Source: JAIYCX01 sp964353175 (lineage in GTDB: Bacteria; Bdellovibrionota_C; UBA2361; SZUA-149; DAOLCO01). From it: DNA of 64,000 nucleotides. The stretch covers positions 33,621 through 97,620 of the forward strand of contig CAYGUX010000007.1 of assembly GCA_964353175.1 (NCBI GenBank), read 5' to 3'. The notes beneath the pieces are model-generated. The model was not told the DNA's origin. It was given only the letters and a program-made list of their open reading frames with translations, and made no database searches. Positions within the stretch are counted from its first letter, which is position 1, and each line of letters opens with the position of its first letter. Below, one piece after another: positions 17,722 through 26,158 of the stretch. The translations under genes and the position numbers were made by a program.

Positions 17722-18345
17722 ATGAATTCAGTTTTAGAGCCCAAAATTTACGGAAAGAAAATAATTGATCAAATTATCTTCAGTTATCAATTAATTGACA
17801 GCGCGAAAGAAGAAGCAACAACCATTTTATCTGAGGCTAAACTCAGGGCAGAGAAAATAGTGCAATCAGGATTCCAAAGCGGACTGTTAAGTGGTTGTCA
17901 GGTAGTTTATCAAAAACTTTGTAATTCAAGCAATCTCTATGAAGATAATGCTATTAAACTAGAAACTACAATTTTTAGAATTTGCAATAAGATACTCACA
18001 GAAATACTTGTAGATGAAAGCCTAAAATCTAGTCTAAGCCTTCTACAAGAAAGAATAAAAATTGAGATTATTGCCCTAACTAATCAACTTGATTCCAAGG
18101 ATACTAAAATAATACTAGAAGTTTGTGCTTTTACCTCTAAGGAAGAGATCGAATCTATCGAACAAGAGATTAAACATATTACAGTCAAGATAAATTCAGA
18201 ACTAAAACCAGGTACATTTAAACTAATAACTAAGTATGGAGAAATCGAATCCAATCCATTAATATATGTAACAGATCTACTAGTACATTTGAAAACTAAA
18301 GGTATCTTAAAAGATCTATCAGAAGAGATTCTCATCAATGGATAA
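17722..18345 (+). CDS. FliH/SctL-like stator (ATPase regulator) of a type III secretion/flagellar apparatus
   Basis: A 207-residue protein whose layout fits FliH/SctL. It has a helical, Ala/Glu/Lys-rich N-terminal half (AKEEATTILSEAKLRAEKI, about 29-47) followed by a GFQSGLLSGCQ patch, and a C-terminal domain of mixed alpha/beta character. Such proteins dimerise, bind the N-terminus of the FliI/SctN ATPase and dock it beneath the export gate. Identity rests largely on the neighbour: its last 8 bp overlap the start of an unmistakable FliI/SctN ATPase. Sequence similarity to FliH itself is weak. No other export, rod or hook gene is adjacent. Confidence 0.6.
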   Translation: MNSVLEPKIYGKKIIDQIIFSYQLIDSAKEEATTILSEAKLRAEKIVQSGFQSGLLSGCQVVYQKLCNSSNLYEDNAIKLETTIFRICNKILTEILVDESLKSSLSLLQERIKIEIIALTNQLDSKDTKIILEVCAFTSKEEIESIEQEIKHITVKINSELKPGTFKLITKYGEIESNPLIYVTDLLVHLKTKGILKDLSEEILING

Positions 18346-19654
18346 CCTAAGTCTCAGTATCAAAGACTATAAAAAGAATAAGGTTATTGGCAAGGTAACT
18401 TCTTCATCAGGAGCCATCATTACAGCAGAATTGCCTACGGTAGGCATAGGAGATATCGTCACAATTGAATTACCTACAGGCCCGGTAAAAGCAGAGGTAT
18501 TAAGTTTTAAAGATTATAAGGTCAATCTAGCTCCCTATTCACTAATAAGGGGTCTGGTACCTGGAGCTAAAGTTACTAGTAATTCATTTACAGAAGACAT
18601 TTTCTTAAGAAATAATATCGTTGGAAGCCTCACTGATGCAAGTGGCAATGTTATCATCCCCGCCCGAGCAACTTCTAGTATAGATCTCGTTGGAAGTTAT
18701 CCAATTAACATAAATAAATCTCATCTCATTCATACTGAAACAATTCAGGAACCCTTGTGGACTGGAATTCCGAGTATTGATACTTTTACTACGATAGGTA
18801 AGGGGCAAAAACTTATGCTTCTAGCTGAACCAGGTTTAGGAAAGTCGTCTCTACTCACTTCTCTCTGTAAACATATACAAGTTGACTTAATTGTCATAGC
18901 ACTTATCGGCGAACGCACTAGAGAGGTCATTGAGTTCCATCAAAATTTAATTAAAAATGACGGTGACAAAAGAACTATTGTAGTAAGTGCGACAAGTGAC
19001 TCATCTCCTTTAGTAAAGAAACAAGCAGCCTTAACTTCAATTCGCATCGCTGAAATTGCTAAAGAAAAAGGCTTAGATGTTTTTCTCGGCTTTGACTCAC
19101 TTACTAGATATATTCGATCTATAAGAGACATAGGACTAGCCGCCGAACAGCTACCAATTCGAAGAGGCTATCCTGCTAGTGTGTTTGAAGAGATGCCGAG
19201 ATACATTGAGCGAGCTGGGAATTTCAAGACTGGATCAATCACAGCCCTTTATACGATGTTGAGCGCCGGCGATCTAGATGAAGACCCACTAATAGAGGAA
19301 ATAAAAGGGCTCACAGATGGTCATATTATCCTAAGTAAGAATCTAGCAGAACAGGGCATTTTCCCCGCTATCGATATAGTTAAATCATTATCTAGAGTAG
19401 CAGATCGCTTTTTTACTATCGAAGACCAACAGATAATACGAGCAATTAAAAACAAGTATAAGAGCCTAAATGAGAATAAACAACTTTTAATATTAGGAGG
19501 GGCTGAAAAAAAAGTAGAAGATAATAAAATATTATTAGAGAAGTTCTACAACATCCTACAAGATCGACTTGTTAATATTAAGGAGGTCTCCATGCGGACT
19601 AAACTCCTACAGGAGCTACTCTCCTGCTTAAATGACCCAAATATAAGAGCCTAA
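18338..19654 (+). CDS. FliI/SctN-family type III export ATPase
   Basis: Hexameric ATPase that unfolds and delivers substrates to a flagellar or non-flagellar type III export gate. At 438 aa it shows the family's N-terminal beta-barrel, a Walker A of the form AEPGLGKSS (about residues 162-170; most relatives have GGSGVGKST), IALIGERTREVIEF, the Walker B strand ending in GFDSLTRYIR, RRGYPASVFEEMPRYIERAG and the ILSKNLAEQGIFPAIDI tail. These separate it from F-type ATP synthase subunits and from Rho. I cannot decide between FliI and SctN. It is translationally coupled to the preceding FliH/SctL-like gene (8-bp overlap) and followed, 106 bp on, by minor-pilin genes. Confidence 0.88.
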   Translation: MDNLSLSIKDYKKNKVIGKVTSSSGAIITAELPTVGIGDIVTIELPTGPVKAEVLSFKDYKVNLAPYSLIRGLVPGAKVTSNSFTEDIFLRNNIVGSLTDASGNVIIPARATSSIDLVGSYPININKSHLIHTETIQEPLWTGIPSIDTFTTIGKGQKLMLLAEPGLGKSSLLTSLCKHIQVDLIVIALIGERTREVIEFHQNLIKNDGDKRTIVVSATSDSSPLVKKQAALTSIRIAEIAKEKGLDVFLGFDSLTRYIRSIRDIGLAAEQLPIRRGYPASVFEEMPRYIERAGNFKTGSITALYTMLSAGDLDEDPLIEEIKGLTDGHIILSKNLAEQGIFPAIDIVKSLSRVADRFFTIEDQQIIRAIKNKYKSLNENKQLLILGGAEKKVEDNKILLEKFYNILQDRLVNIKEVSMRTKLLQELLSCLNDPNIRA

Positions 19655-19760
19655 TTTTACTGAGAAAACTTAGTATAGCCCTGAAGTATTAAGAACTTCT
19701 CCTATTCGGTCGATTTTAGACTAAGAAAATTTCCTAACTCAAATTAGAGGCAACATAATA

Positions 19761-20306
19761 ATGAATAAAGTCTGCTGTAAAGGCTTTACCTTAATAGAAA
19801 TAATGGTAGCAATTGCAATTTTCGCAATTGTAATTACCACTGCAACAAGCTCAATCAATAGTTACCAAAAATTAAATCATGGTGGCGAAATTAGGTCAGA
19901 AGCAAGTCAAGCAGCACAATCAATAATAGATCAGATTCGAGGTATTGATGTTAAGTCTTTGCCAACAAGCGGAGACGGTACACCAGTGGAAATCACAATG
20001 AATTCGAATAGAATGTACTCTGTAGAAACTATATATTGTACTAACTCAAGTATTTGCAACTCACCAAGCGTGCGGCAAATAGCGGTTGAAGTATATCATA
20101 GAGATGCCCTTGCTTATACCACAGAAGTAATTTTTACGGATTTTGGAGCCGCTCCAGGAAGCAATTACTCTGCGACACCAACACCTGTGTTTACACCGAC
20201 ACCAGCTCCCTCAACCAGCGTGACTCCTACAGCAACTACATCCTATACACCAACACCTACGCCTACACCCAAAAAAAAGAAAAAATGTAAAACGTGGAAA
20301 TGCTAA
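19761..20306 (+). CDS. PilV-like minor type IV pilin with Thr-Pro tail
   Basis: Type IV pilin-like protein of 181 aa with a class III signal: CCKG followed by FTLIEIMVAIAIFAIV, so prepilin peptidase would cut after the Gly at residue 8 and Glu5 of the mature protein is present. Minor pilins of this kind prime pilus assembly at the inner membrane. Two Cys in the middle (YCTNSSICNS) could form a disulphide. The last 50 residues are unusual: a Thr-Pro-rich segment ending in five Lys and CKTWKC. It is the first of four minor-pilin genes and its stop is adjacent to the next start. Confidence 0.85.
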   Translation: MNKVCCKGFTLIEIMVAIAIFAIVITTATSSINSYQKLNHGGEIRSEASQAAQSIIDQIRGIDVKSLPTSGDGTPVEITMNSNRMYSVETIYCTNSSICNSPSVRQIAVEVYHRDALAYTTEVIFTDFGAAPGSNYSATPTPVFTPTPAPSTSVTPTATTSYTPTPTPTPKKKKKCKTWKC

Positions 20307-20307
20307 G

Positions 20308-20748
20308 ATGATAAATTCTAAACAAGCAGGTTTTAGCATTTTAGAACTACTAGCAGTACTTGTCATAATGGGAATATTGTCCGCTAGTGCGATGAGCAAT
20401 TTAAAAGAAATTAATAGGCCATTAACAAATGCTTCATTTGAAATTACTCATTTTTTACGCCTTGCACGAGCTAGAGGAATCTCGCAGACTAGTTTTATAA
20501 AAGTAGCACCTGCCTCCGCCTTTAAAATCTCTACCCACTCAGGCGACTCTTGCGCAACTGCTACAAGCGCAATAAATGATTTATCACTTAATCTTCCAGA
20601 TAATACAAATCTTCTCGCAACAGATTGGGAGATATGTTTTACACCAAGGGGACTAGCACCTAACTCTACCGCATTCACCATTAGAGATGAACATGCATCC
20701 ACACGAACAGTAGAGATTGCCTTAGGCGGTGGAGTTAGAATGCAATGA
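20308..20748 (+). CDS. FimT/GspH-like minor pseudopilin
   Basis: A 146-residue prepilin-like protein: a short leader MINSKQAG followed by FSILELLAVLVIMGILSA, which is a class III cleavage site with the conserved Glu5 and the N-terminal helix. The remainder fits the GspH/FimT globular domain, ending in a GGGVRM strand. It probably joins the pilus tip complex with its neighbours. It starts one base after the PilV-like stop and its stop overlaps the next start by 4 bp. Confidence 0.83.
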   Translation: MINSKQAGFSILELLAVLVIMGILSASAMSNLKEINRPLTNASFEITHFLRLARARGISQTSFIKVAPASAFKISTHSGDSCATATSAINDLSLNLPDNTNLLATDWEICFTPRGLAPNSTAFTIRDEHASTRTVEIALGGGVRMQ

Positions 20749-21632
20749 CTGAAAACAACCCACTTAATCGTCGTGGTTTTACTTTAATTGAGTTAATGGT
20801 CTCAATCTTACTACTTAGTTTAACTTTAATGATGCTGGTAGGATACGTTGTTGGTTTACAGAATGCATTCTTTAACGACGTTGTAAGAACTAGAATTAAT
20901 AGTAATCTACGCACTGCCTTGGATATTTTAGCAATGAATATTCGGCAGTCAGGTGAGAACCTAGGAGGTGCTTTTCCGGCAATGGTATTAGAGGACGATG
21001 GCGATGGAACGGGCAAACATATAGTTCTAAGACGAAATCTAATTTCTGAAGTTTTAACCATTTGTGAATCCCTGAGTTCAGGAGACTCTACCGTACTTAT
21101 CTCAACGACCAGCAATCCTACTCCAGCTTGCGTATTTTCAAATGTCAATAATATGTACAATACTTTTAGATCAGAGAGGACAAAGGAAGGCGGTGAAATA
21201 AGGTTATTCCTATATAACTCTACCGCAAAGTCTGGCGAATACGTTGATTATACCAACGAAGGGACTACTTCAGGCAAATACAGCCTAAACATATCTTCTC
21301 CAACAGCTAACTACCCTGCAAATACTTCGTACATTTACTATATAGAAGAATATGACTTCTCACTAGAGGAGGCTACTAGCACACTTAATCTTACTCGGGA
21401 TGGGGAAGATGATCTTACTGAACCTGTTGCATTTTCCATAACTGCGTTTGACATCGAATTACATATGAAAGATGGATCTATTCTAAATACTCTTCTGCCA
21501 AACACTGGCCCAACATGGAAGGATTTACAATATATCGCTATAGAATTAGAAGGGAGCGAAAATAGAAAGTCACAAGTATATTCAACTTCTGTGAGCGGAA
21601 ATTACTATCCAAGAAATATTTTGTCTCGGTAA
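20745..21632 (+). CDS. PilW-like minor pilin
   Basis: A 295-residue protein with leader MTENNPLNRRG followed by FTLIELMVSILLLSLTLMML, giving prepilin peptidase processing after the Gly at residue 11 and Glu5 in the mature form. The long beta-rich C-terminal domain and the DILAMNIRQSGENLGG stretch are typical of PilW. It overlaps the FimT/GspH-like gene by 4 bp (ATGA) and precedes the PilX-like gene by 4 bp, so the four pilins should be one transcript. Confidence 0.82.
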   Translation: MTENNPLNRRGFTLIELMVSILLLSLTLMMLVGYVVGLQNAFFNDVVRTRINSNLRTALDILAMNIRQSGENLGGAFPAMVLEDDGDGTGKHIVLRRNLISEVLTICESLSSGDSTVLISTTSNPTPACVFSNVNNMYNTFRSERTKEGGEIRLFLYNSTAKSGEYVDYTNEGTTSGKYSLNISSPTANYPANTSYIYYIEEYDFSLEEATSTLNLTRDGEDDLTEPVAFSITAFDIELHMKDGSILNTLLPNTGPTWKDLQYIAIELEGSENRKSQVYSTSVSGNYYPRNILSR

Positions 21633-21636
21633 TCAT

Positions 21637-23529
21637 ATGAATAAAAATGAAGATGGTTTTGCATTATTAGCAGTACTACTATTGGTCACAGTACTCCTCG
21701 CACTATTTAGTACCTACATGGTTGTGACTAAAACTGAACTAGGAATAGTAAAAACATCTCGTGATAGTGCAAGTGGATTTAATGCTGCAGAATCGGGATT
21801 AAACCTTAGAGCGGAAGAAGTAAAAAACATATTTCTTGACTATGACAAGCCAGACGGAACTTCCCCTACTTCCATAGAAGATTGTGACTCAGGCTCAACG
21901 GGTGAAGGAGATTATGAATGTAAATCCTATACCTTTGAAAATAAACATACTGCAGTTACCTATGTCGATGAGGAAGCTAACAATCCCATCACTACAATAA
22001 TTCCACCTGGAGAGCCTTTTGCTGGGCTGAACACTCAAGAATATAGATATACTGTACGCTCGGTTGGACGAAATAATCAAATGAGCAATGAAGCTATATT
22101 AGATTTAACTTTTAAAAGTAGGTTAGTACCGCTATTTCAGTTCGCAATTTTTTTCCAGGATGATCTTGAGTTTTTTAATGGAGCAACCTTAACCGTTACT
22201 GGCCCTGTACATACGAATGGCAATCTCTACCTCGCGCCGCAAGATGGAGGTACCACAAATATAGATGGTCAAACTACTATAGCTGGTACTTTTTTTAGAG
22301 GTCAGAAGTCTCAATCAAGTTGTTCAGGATATCAAGGTACGGCTAGAGCAAAAAACCCAACATCATACACCACCTTGCCCGCTTGTTCATCCAGCAGAAC
22401 AGCAGTAACTAATGTTTCTGCATGGAATGGAAACATAGAGCTAGGTGTTGAACCTGTCACCGTTCCTTCCCCAGAGGATTTCGCTCCCTTTGGTGGGGGT
22501 GAATTTTGGGATAGAGCAGACCTACGTTTAGTTTTACGTTTAAATGCTGCAGGCAATCCTAACACCTCCATATCATCAACAGGTATTGAAGTAGTAAATG
22601 TTGATGGTAGTAGCGATACCGTCTCTACGGGGTACTTACATTCTAGTGCGAATTGTGGTGGATTAGTAAGAACTGGTGCTGGCCCCTTACTTTCAATAGG
22701 AACCCAAGGCCCCGGAACATCGGGGAGCCAGCTTAGATTGTTCAGAGAATACCAATCTAATAGCACAATTAATAGCTATCAAAGAACACTCGAAGTTGAT
22801 ATGCGAGCGCTACTAAACTGTATAAAAAAATATCCAGAGATTATGGGCGGTAGATTATTAAATGATGATACTGAAGATGGATTAGTATTTCACTTAACTA
22901 TAGATGGCCCGTTGAGTGGGGCTAGCCAGAATAATTATAGCGTTAGAGTTAGAAATGCCTCCACTCTTCAATCCAATCTGGGTGGCGCTCCAACGGTAAA
23001 AGGACTAACTTTGGTTACAGACCACGGTTTGGTTGTATGGGGAAATTACAATTCAGTCGTAGCAAGTTGGATTCCTTCGGCTCTAATGGCTGATACCCTC
23101 TGGCTATTATCAAATAGCTGGACTGACAGCGATAGCAATATTTCGGCAGTATATGATAGAGATGGGTCAGCTACTACTGTTAGAGCAGCCGTGATAAGTG
23201 GCATAAGACGAACTGGGAATGCAAATGGTGCAGCAGGAGAAGATCACGGAGTGGACACCAACGGTGGTGGTGCGATTAACGTGTTTAGATTTAATGAATG
23301 GTTTAGAGTAGGAACAGTAATCCCTGACTTTACCTACGAAGGGTCAATAGTAAGTCTCGGCGCGCCTTTAAAAAGTCAATCTACCTGGGGACCTTTTACG
23401 TATTATAGTGCTCCCAATAGAGTCTGGTCTTATGATACGAGATTCAATGATGCAGATTTACTACCTCCGATGACACCAGTTTTTGTTTACTTGCAACAAG
23501 AACTTTTTGTAAGAGATTATGAACTTTAA
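21637..23529 (+). CDS. Large PilX-like pilus assembly protein
   Basis: A 630-residue protein. Its start MNKNEDGFALLAVLLLVTVLLALFS resembles PilX/GspK-type N-termini: a Gly-Phe junction and a long hydrophobic helix, but no Glu5. RDSASGFNAAESGLNLRAEEV (about 43-62) is the helix that recurs in this family. The large beta-rich C-terminus has PVHTNGNLYLAPQ, a passage common in large delta-proteobacterial-type PilX proteins. It probably sits at the pilus tip or base with the three preceding minor pilins. Its 3' end overlaps the convergent pdxH stop by 4 bp. Confidence 0.75.
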   Translation: MNKNEDGFALLAVLLLVTVLLALFSTYMVVTKTELGIVKTSRDSASGFNAAESGLNLRAEEVKNIFLDYDKPDGTSPTSIEDCDSGSTGEGDYECKSYTFENKHTAVTYVDEEANNPITTIIPPGEPFAGLNTQEYRYTVRSVGRNNQMSNEAILDLTFKSRLVPLFQFAIFFQDDLEFFNGATLTVTGPVHTNGNLYLAPQDGGTTNIDGQTTIAGTFFRGQKSQSSCSGYQGTARAKNPTSYTTLPACSSSRTAVTNVSAWNGNIELGVEPVTVPSPEDFAPFGGGEFWDRADLRLVLRLNAAGNPNTSISSTGIEVVNVDGSSDTVSTGYLHSSANCGGLVRTGAGPLLSIGTQGPGTSGSQLRLFREYQSNSTINSYQRTLEVDMRALLNCIKKYPEIMGGRLLNDDTEDGLVFHLTIDGPLSGASQNNYSVRVRNASTLQSNLGGAPTVKGLTLVTDHGLVVWGNYNSVVASWIPSALMADTLWLLSNSWTDSDSNISAVYDRDGSATTVRAAVISGIRRTGNANGAAGEDHGVDTNGGGAINVFRFNEWFRVGTVIPDFTYEGSIVSLGAPLKSQSTWGPFTYYSAPNRVWSYDTRFNDADLLPPMTPVFVYLQQELFVRDYEL

Positions 23530-24182
23530 GGACTTAATCTCTCTTTAGTCCAGAACTCACCCTCTAGAGAATATCTAATACGATCATGAAGGCGGCCTAC
23601 TCTACCTTGCCAGAACTCTAATGAGACCAAATTGATTTGGTATCCACCCCAATGAGCAGGTCGATCAATCTCTTGATCTTGAAATGCTTCTTGAAACTTT
23701 CTATAATTCATTTCTAGAGTAGCTCTATTAGAAACAACCTCCGACTGCCTAGAAGCATATACCGCAATTTGAGCATCTCTCTTACGTTGTGCGAAATAAG
23801 AGTTGCTTTCAGCATAATGAAGCTTTCTTACAACTCCTTCAAAGCGCACCTGTCTTTCCAGTTCTCCCCAGTAAAAAACACCAGAGCAATGCGGATTACT
23901 TAACAACTCCTTACCCTTTCTACTCTCATAATTGGTAAAAAATGTGAGCCCTAAATCATCTAAGTTCTTCATAAGTACAAAACGCACAGATGGTAGATTA
24001 TTCATGCAAGTTGCTAATGCAAACGCATTAGGCTCAACACCACCAGCTCTTACAATCTCACCATACCACTCATTGAACAAGTCTATAGGATTACCTTGAA
24101 GAGTATTCTCATCTAGAACTCCAACTTGATATTCTTTTCTTTGATTTTGGAATCTGTCACGATTTGGCATAGGCTCACGCAT
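23526..24182 (-). CDS. pdxH: Pyridoxamine 5'-phosphate oxidase
   Basis: FMN-dependent oxidase that makes pyridoxal 5'-phosphate in salvage and de novo vitamin B6 synthesis. The 218-residue sequence shows the family marks: NAFALATCMNNLPSVRFVLMKNLD, FFTNYESRKGKEL for FMN and substrate binding, FYWGELERQVRFEG, and the C-terminal EFWQGRVGRLHDRIRY signature. It is convergent with the pilin cluster and 26 bp downstream of trmB on the same strand. Confidence 0.96.
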   Translation of the reverse strand: MREPMPNRDRFQNQRKEYQVGVLDENTLQGNPIDLFNEWYGEIVRAGGVEPNAFALATCMNNLPSVRFVLMKNLDDLGLTFFTNYESRKGKELLSNPHCSGVFYWGELERQVRFEGVVRKLHYAESNSYFAQRKRDAQIAVYASRQSEVVSNRATLEMNYRKFQEAFQDQEIDRPAHWGGYQINLVSLEFWQGRVGRLHDRIRYSLEGEFWTKERLSP

Positions 24183-24208
24183 TAACTAATTAAATTTTAC
24201 TAAAAAAT

Positions 24209-24874
24209 TTAGTGATTGAACTTGAATTTAACAAAATTAATTTCCTTGCCCTGATGTCTAAACAATCCCTCAAATTCAGTGCGAATACCTTCGTCTCCTT
24301 CCAATCCATCTGGTAAATTCAGATTCTTATCTACCTGAAGATAACGCTTATCCTCTGAAACATCCTCCAGAAAACTCAAAAAATACTCTCTATGATCTGT
24401 TTTGACTGAGACTACTGCATTCGACAAAAGAACCTTAGGTAAGATGTTAAAAAATTTAGCAGATAAAATCCTGTGCTTCAACCATCTCTTCTTATCCCAT
24501 GGATCGGGGAAGTTTATAAAGACTTTTTTGACAGATCTAGGAGGTAATAAATCTGCTACCAATTCACTCCGCCCTCTAAAAATCAGCATGTTTTCTAGAT
24601 CTGGCTCTTTTTCTATTGTTCTTACAGCGCGCTTAAAACGAATTTCAAATCCCAATACTAAACACTCGGGATACCTTTTTGCAAGCTCAATTAAATGATG
24701 ACCAGAACCCGATCCAAATTCGACTATTAGTGATCTACCTTTTACAATACCAGATAGCAAAGCTTTATCAGCTTCCGTATCAAAGCCAGGTAAAATCTTA
24801 CCTGGGTAGTCAAATAATTTTTTTAAGAAAGGATTAACCTTAGAGTTAATCCTTCTAAGCAATTTCTCATCCAC
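24209..24874 (-). CDS. trmB: tRNA (guanine-N7-)-methyltransferase
   Basis: SAM-dependent enzyme that makes m7G46 in tRNA. Motif I is LIVEFGSGSGHHL, followed by an acidic EIRFKRAVRT region, and the TrmB signature NFPDPWDKKRWLKHRIL is intact. At 221 aa it is of family length. It lies 11 bp after a lipoprotein gene and 26 bp before pdxH. Confidence 0.94.
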   Translation of the reverse strand: MDEKLLRRINSKVNPFLKKLFDYPGKILPGFDTEADKALLSGIVKGRSLIVEFGSGSGHHLIELAKRYPECLVLGFEIRFKRAVRTIEKEPDLENMLIFRGRSELVADLLPPRSVKKVFINFPDPWDKKRWLKHRILSAKFFNILPKVLLSNAVVSVKTDHREYFLSFLEDVSEDKRYLQVDKNLNLPDGLEGDEGIRTEFEGLFRHQGKEINFVKFKFNH

Positions 24875-24885
24875 AAATTTTATCT

Positions 24886-25305
24886 CTATGGTGCATCTGA
24901 TTTAGAGTAAGGAAGGACCGATGGTACCGGTACAGGAGTTGGAGTAGCTTCCTTAACTTCTTGAATTTCCTTTAAAATTCTATTCTTCTCTGAAATTGTT
25001 CTTCTTCTTATCTTCTCAGCTTCTTGTTTTTCCTTTTTGGCGGAATTTAAACTTGCTATGGACGAATTTTTTTGAGCTATAATAGAAGCTTCAATTGCCC
25101 TCACTTCCTTTAATACTTCCCTACTTTCAGACAACTGGGTCTCAGACTTTTTTAACAACTGATAAGATTGAGCCAACATGTTTTTTACTGAGGAATCACT
25201 ATCCTTAAATACTTGAACATCAGGAGTATCATCAGGCAATGCAGGCGCACAACTTGACGTTGTCATACCAATTATACATATTATAAATAATATTCTACTA
25301 GTCAT
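24886..25305 (-). CDS. Coiled-coil lipoprotein
   Basis: A 139-residue protein with a lipoprotein signal: MTSRILFIICIIGMTT followed by a SSC lipobox, so Cys19 would be lipidated. The mature part is Ala/Glu/Lys/Ser-rich and predicted helical for about 80 residues, then ends in a TPTPVPVPS tail. I chose ATG at 25305 because AGGAA lies 4 nt upstream and the signal follows at once; the upstream ATG at 25335 would place ten charged residues ahead of it. No family is recognised. The Pro/Thr tail recalls the tail of the PilV-like protein. An envelope-spacer role is only a guess. Confidence 0.65.
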   Translation of the reverse strand: MTSRILFIICIIGMTTSSCAPALPDDTPDVQVFKDSDSSVKNMLAQSYQLLKKSETQLSESREVLKEVRAIEASIIAQKNSSIASLNSAKKEKQEAEKIRRRTISEKNRILKEIQEVKEATPTPVPVPSVLPYSKSDAP

Positions 25306-25390
25306 ACGATTCCTAAAAAATTGAGGTTCTTCCAATTATGTATTAGCAGAAGATCCTTAAAAACCCAATAGTTGAATTCCTAAGGAATAA

Positions 25391-26041
25391 TTGGACCATC
25401 AAATGCCCTTTACACCCCCGCTAAATAAGCAAATATTAGATTGTAGTAAGTTGATTCTACTTCCTCAATTAAGTACCAAAGAGACTCTAATGAAGGCTAA
25501 ACCTAACTACTTTAGAACAGCCCCTAAATTATTTGATTGTTTTAGTCCGTTAATTGGTCGCGAAGGCGAACTTCTTCTCTCTCCATTTCTGGGCTATGTG
25601 GGGATCTGTACCGTTCTTGAACAAATTCTCAAACAATCTACTAATATGCCTACTGTATTTTTTTATGGCACATGTGGTGCTATAGATATTAGTGGGCTAA
25701 CACTGGGTTCAATAGTTTCACCTAATTCTTTCTATATTGAGGAGCCCTTAGATACTATTTCATTGGTAAACCAAGGATCCTCAAGCCAAAACATTCTAAG
25801 TACATCCTTCATCTTAGATGAAAGTATGGAGAAATTTGCTAGGTTATATAAGAAGCACAAGATAAGCCTAGTCGATATGGAAACAGCTTATATTGCAAGG
25901 CAATGCTTGAAATATTCCGTCGAATTTACTGCCACCTTATTGATTAGTGATATGTGGACACAAGGTGATCATTCCCCTGTACCCCATAAGATTAGTTCCC
26001 TAATCAACTATCAGGACTTTATTAGTGGGATTATAAATTAA
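25391..26041 (+). CDS. Nucleoside phosphorylase/hydrolase superfamily protein (MTA/SAH or futalosine hydrolase-like)
   Basis: A 216-residue protein of the PNP_UDP_1 fold. The key catalytic passage SLVDMETAYIARQC (with the Glu that binds the ribose) and a later LLISDMW fit purine nucleosidases that act on methylthioadenosine, S-adenosylhomocysteine or futalosine; YGTCGAI would be the nucleobase-side loop. Which substrate is used cannot be read here. The start is either TTG at 25391 (preceded by AAGGAAT) or ATG at 25403; no other start is nearby. It is transcribed away from the lipoprotein gene. Confidence 0.7.
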   Translation: MDHQMPFTPPLNKQILDCSKLILLPQLSTKETLMKAKPNYFRTAPKLFDCFSPLIGREGELLLSPFLGYVGICTVLEQILKQSTNMPTVFFYGTCGAIDISGLTLGSIVSPNSFYIEEPLDTISLVNQGSSSQNILSTSFILDESMEKFARLYKKHKISLVDMETAYIARQCLKYSVEFTATLLISDMWTQGDHSPVPHKISSLINYQDFISGIIN

Positions 26042-26158
26042 ATCCAATAAGGGTTCTACAAGTGGCCTACTCCTTGCAAAATAACCTCTATTAGGTGGAT
26101 GAAGTGGATGATTGTTGATGAGGCAGGAGGCAAACAAGAGAAACGCGGGAGAAAATTT

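Noticed and set aside
18338..19654. Possible Rho factor or F-type ATP synthase beta subunit
   Set aside because: The FEEMPRYIERAG, ILSKNLAEQGIFPAID and GERTREV passages and the overlap with a SctL-like gene fit FliI/SctN; Rho RNA-binding and ATP synthase signatures are absent.
20160..20300. Repetitive acaccnac-type DNA, could suggest a CRISPR-like or tandem array
   Set aside because: The repeats are in frame, encode Thr-Pro, and lie inside the PilV-like gene; there are no spacers.
26099..26158. N-terminal extension of the FVWKP-domain protein
   Set aside because: The downstream ATG at 26159 has GGGAG seven nt upstream and the extension is charged and of low complexity.
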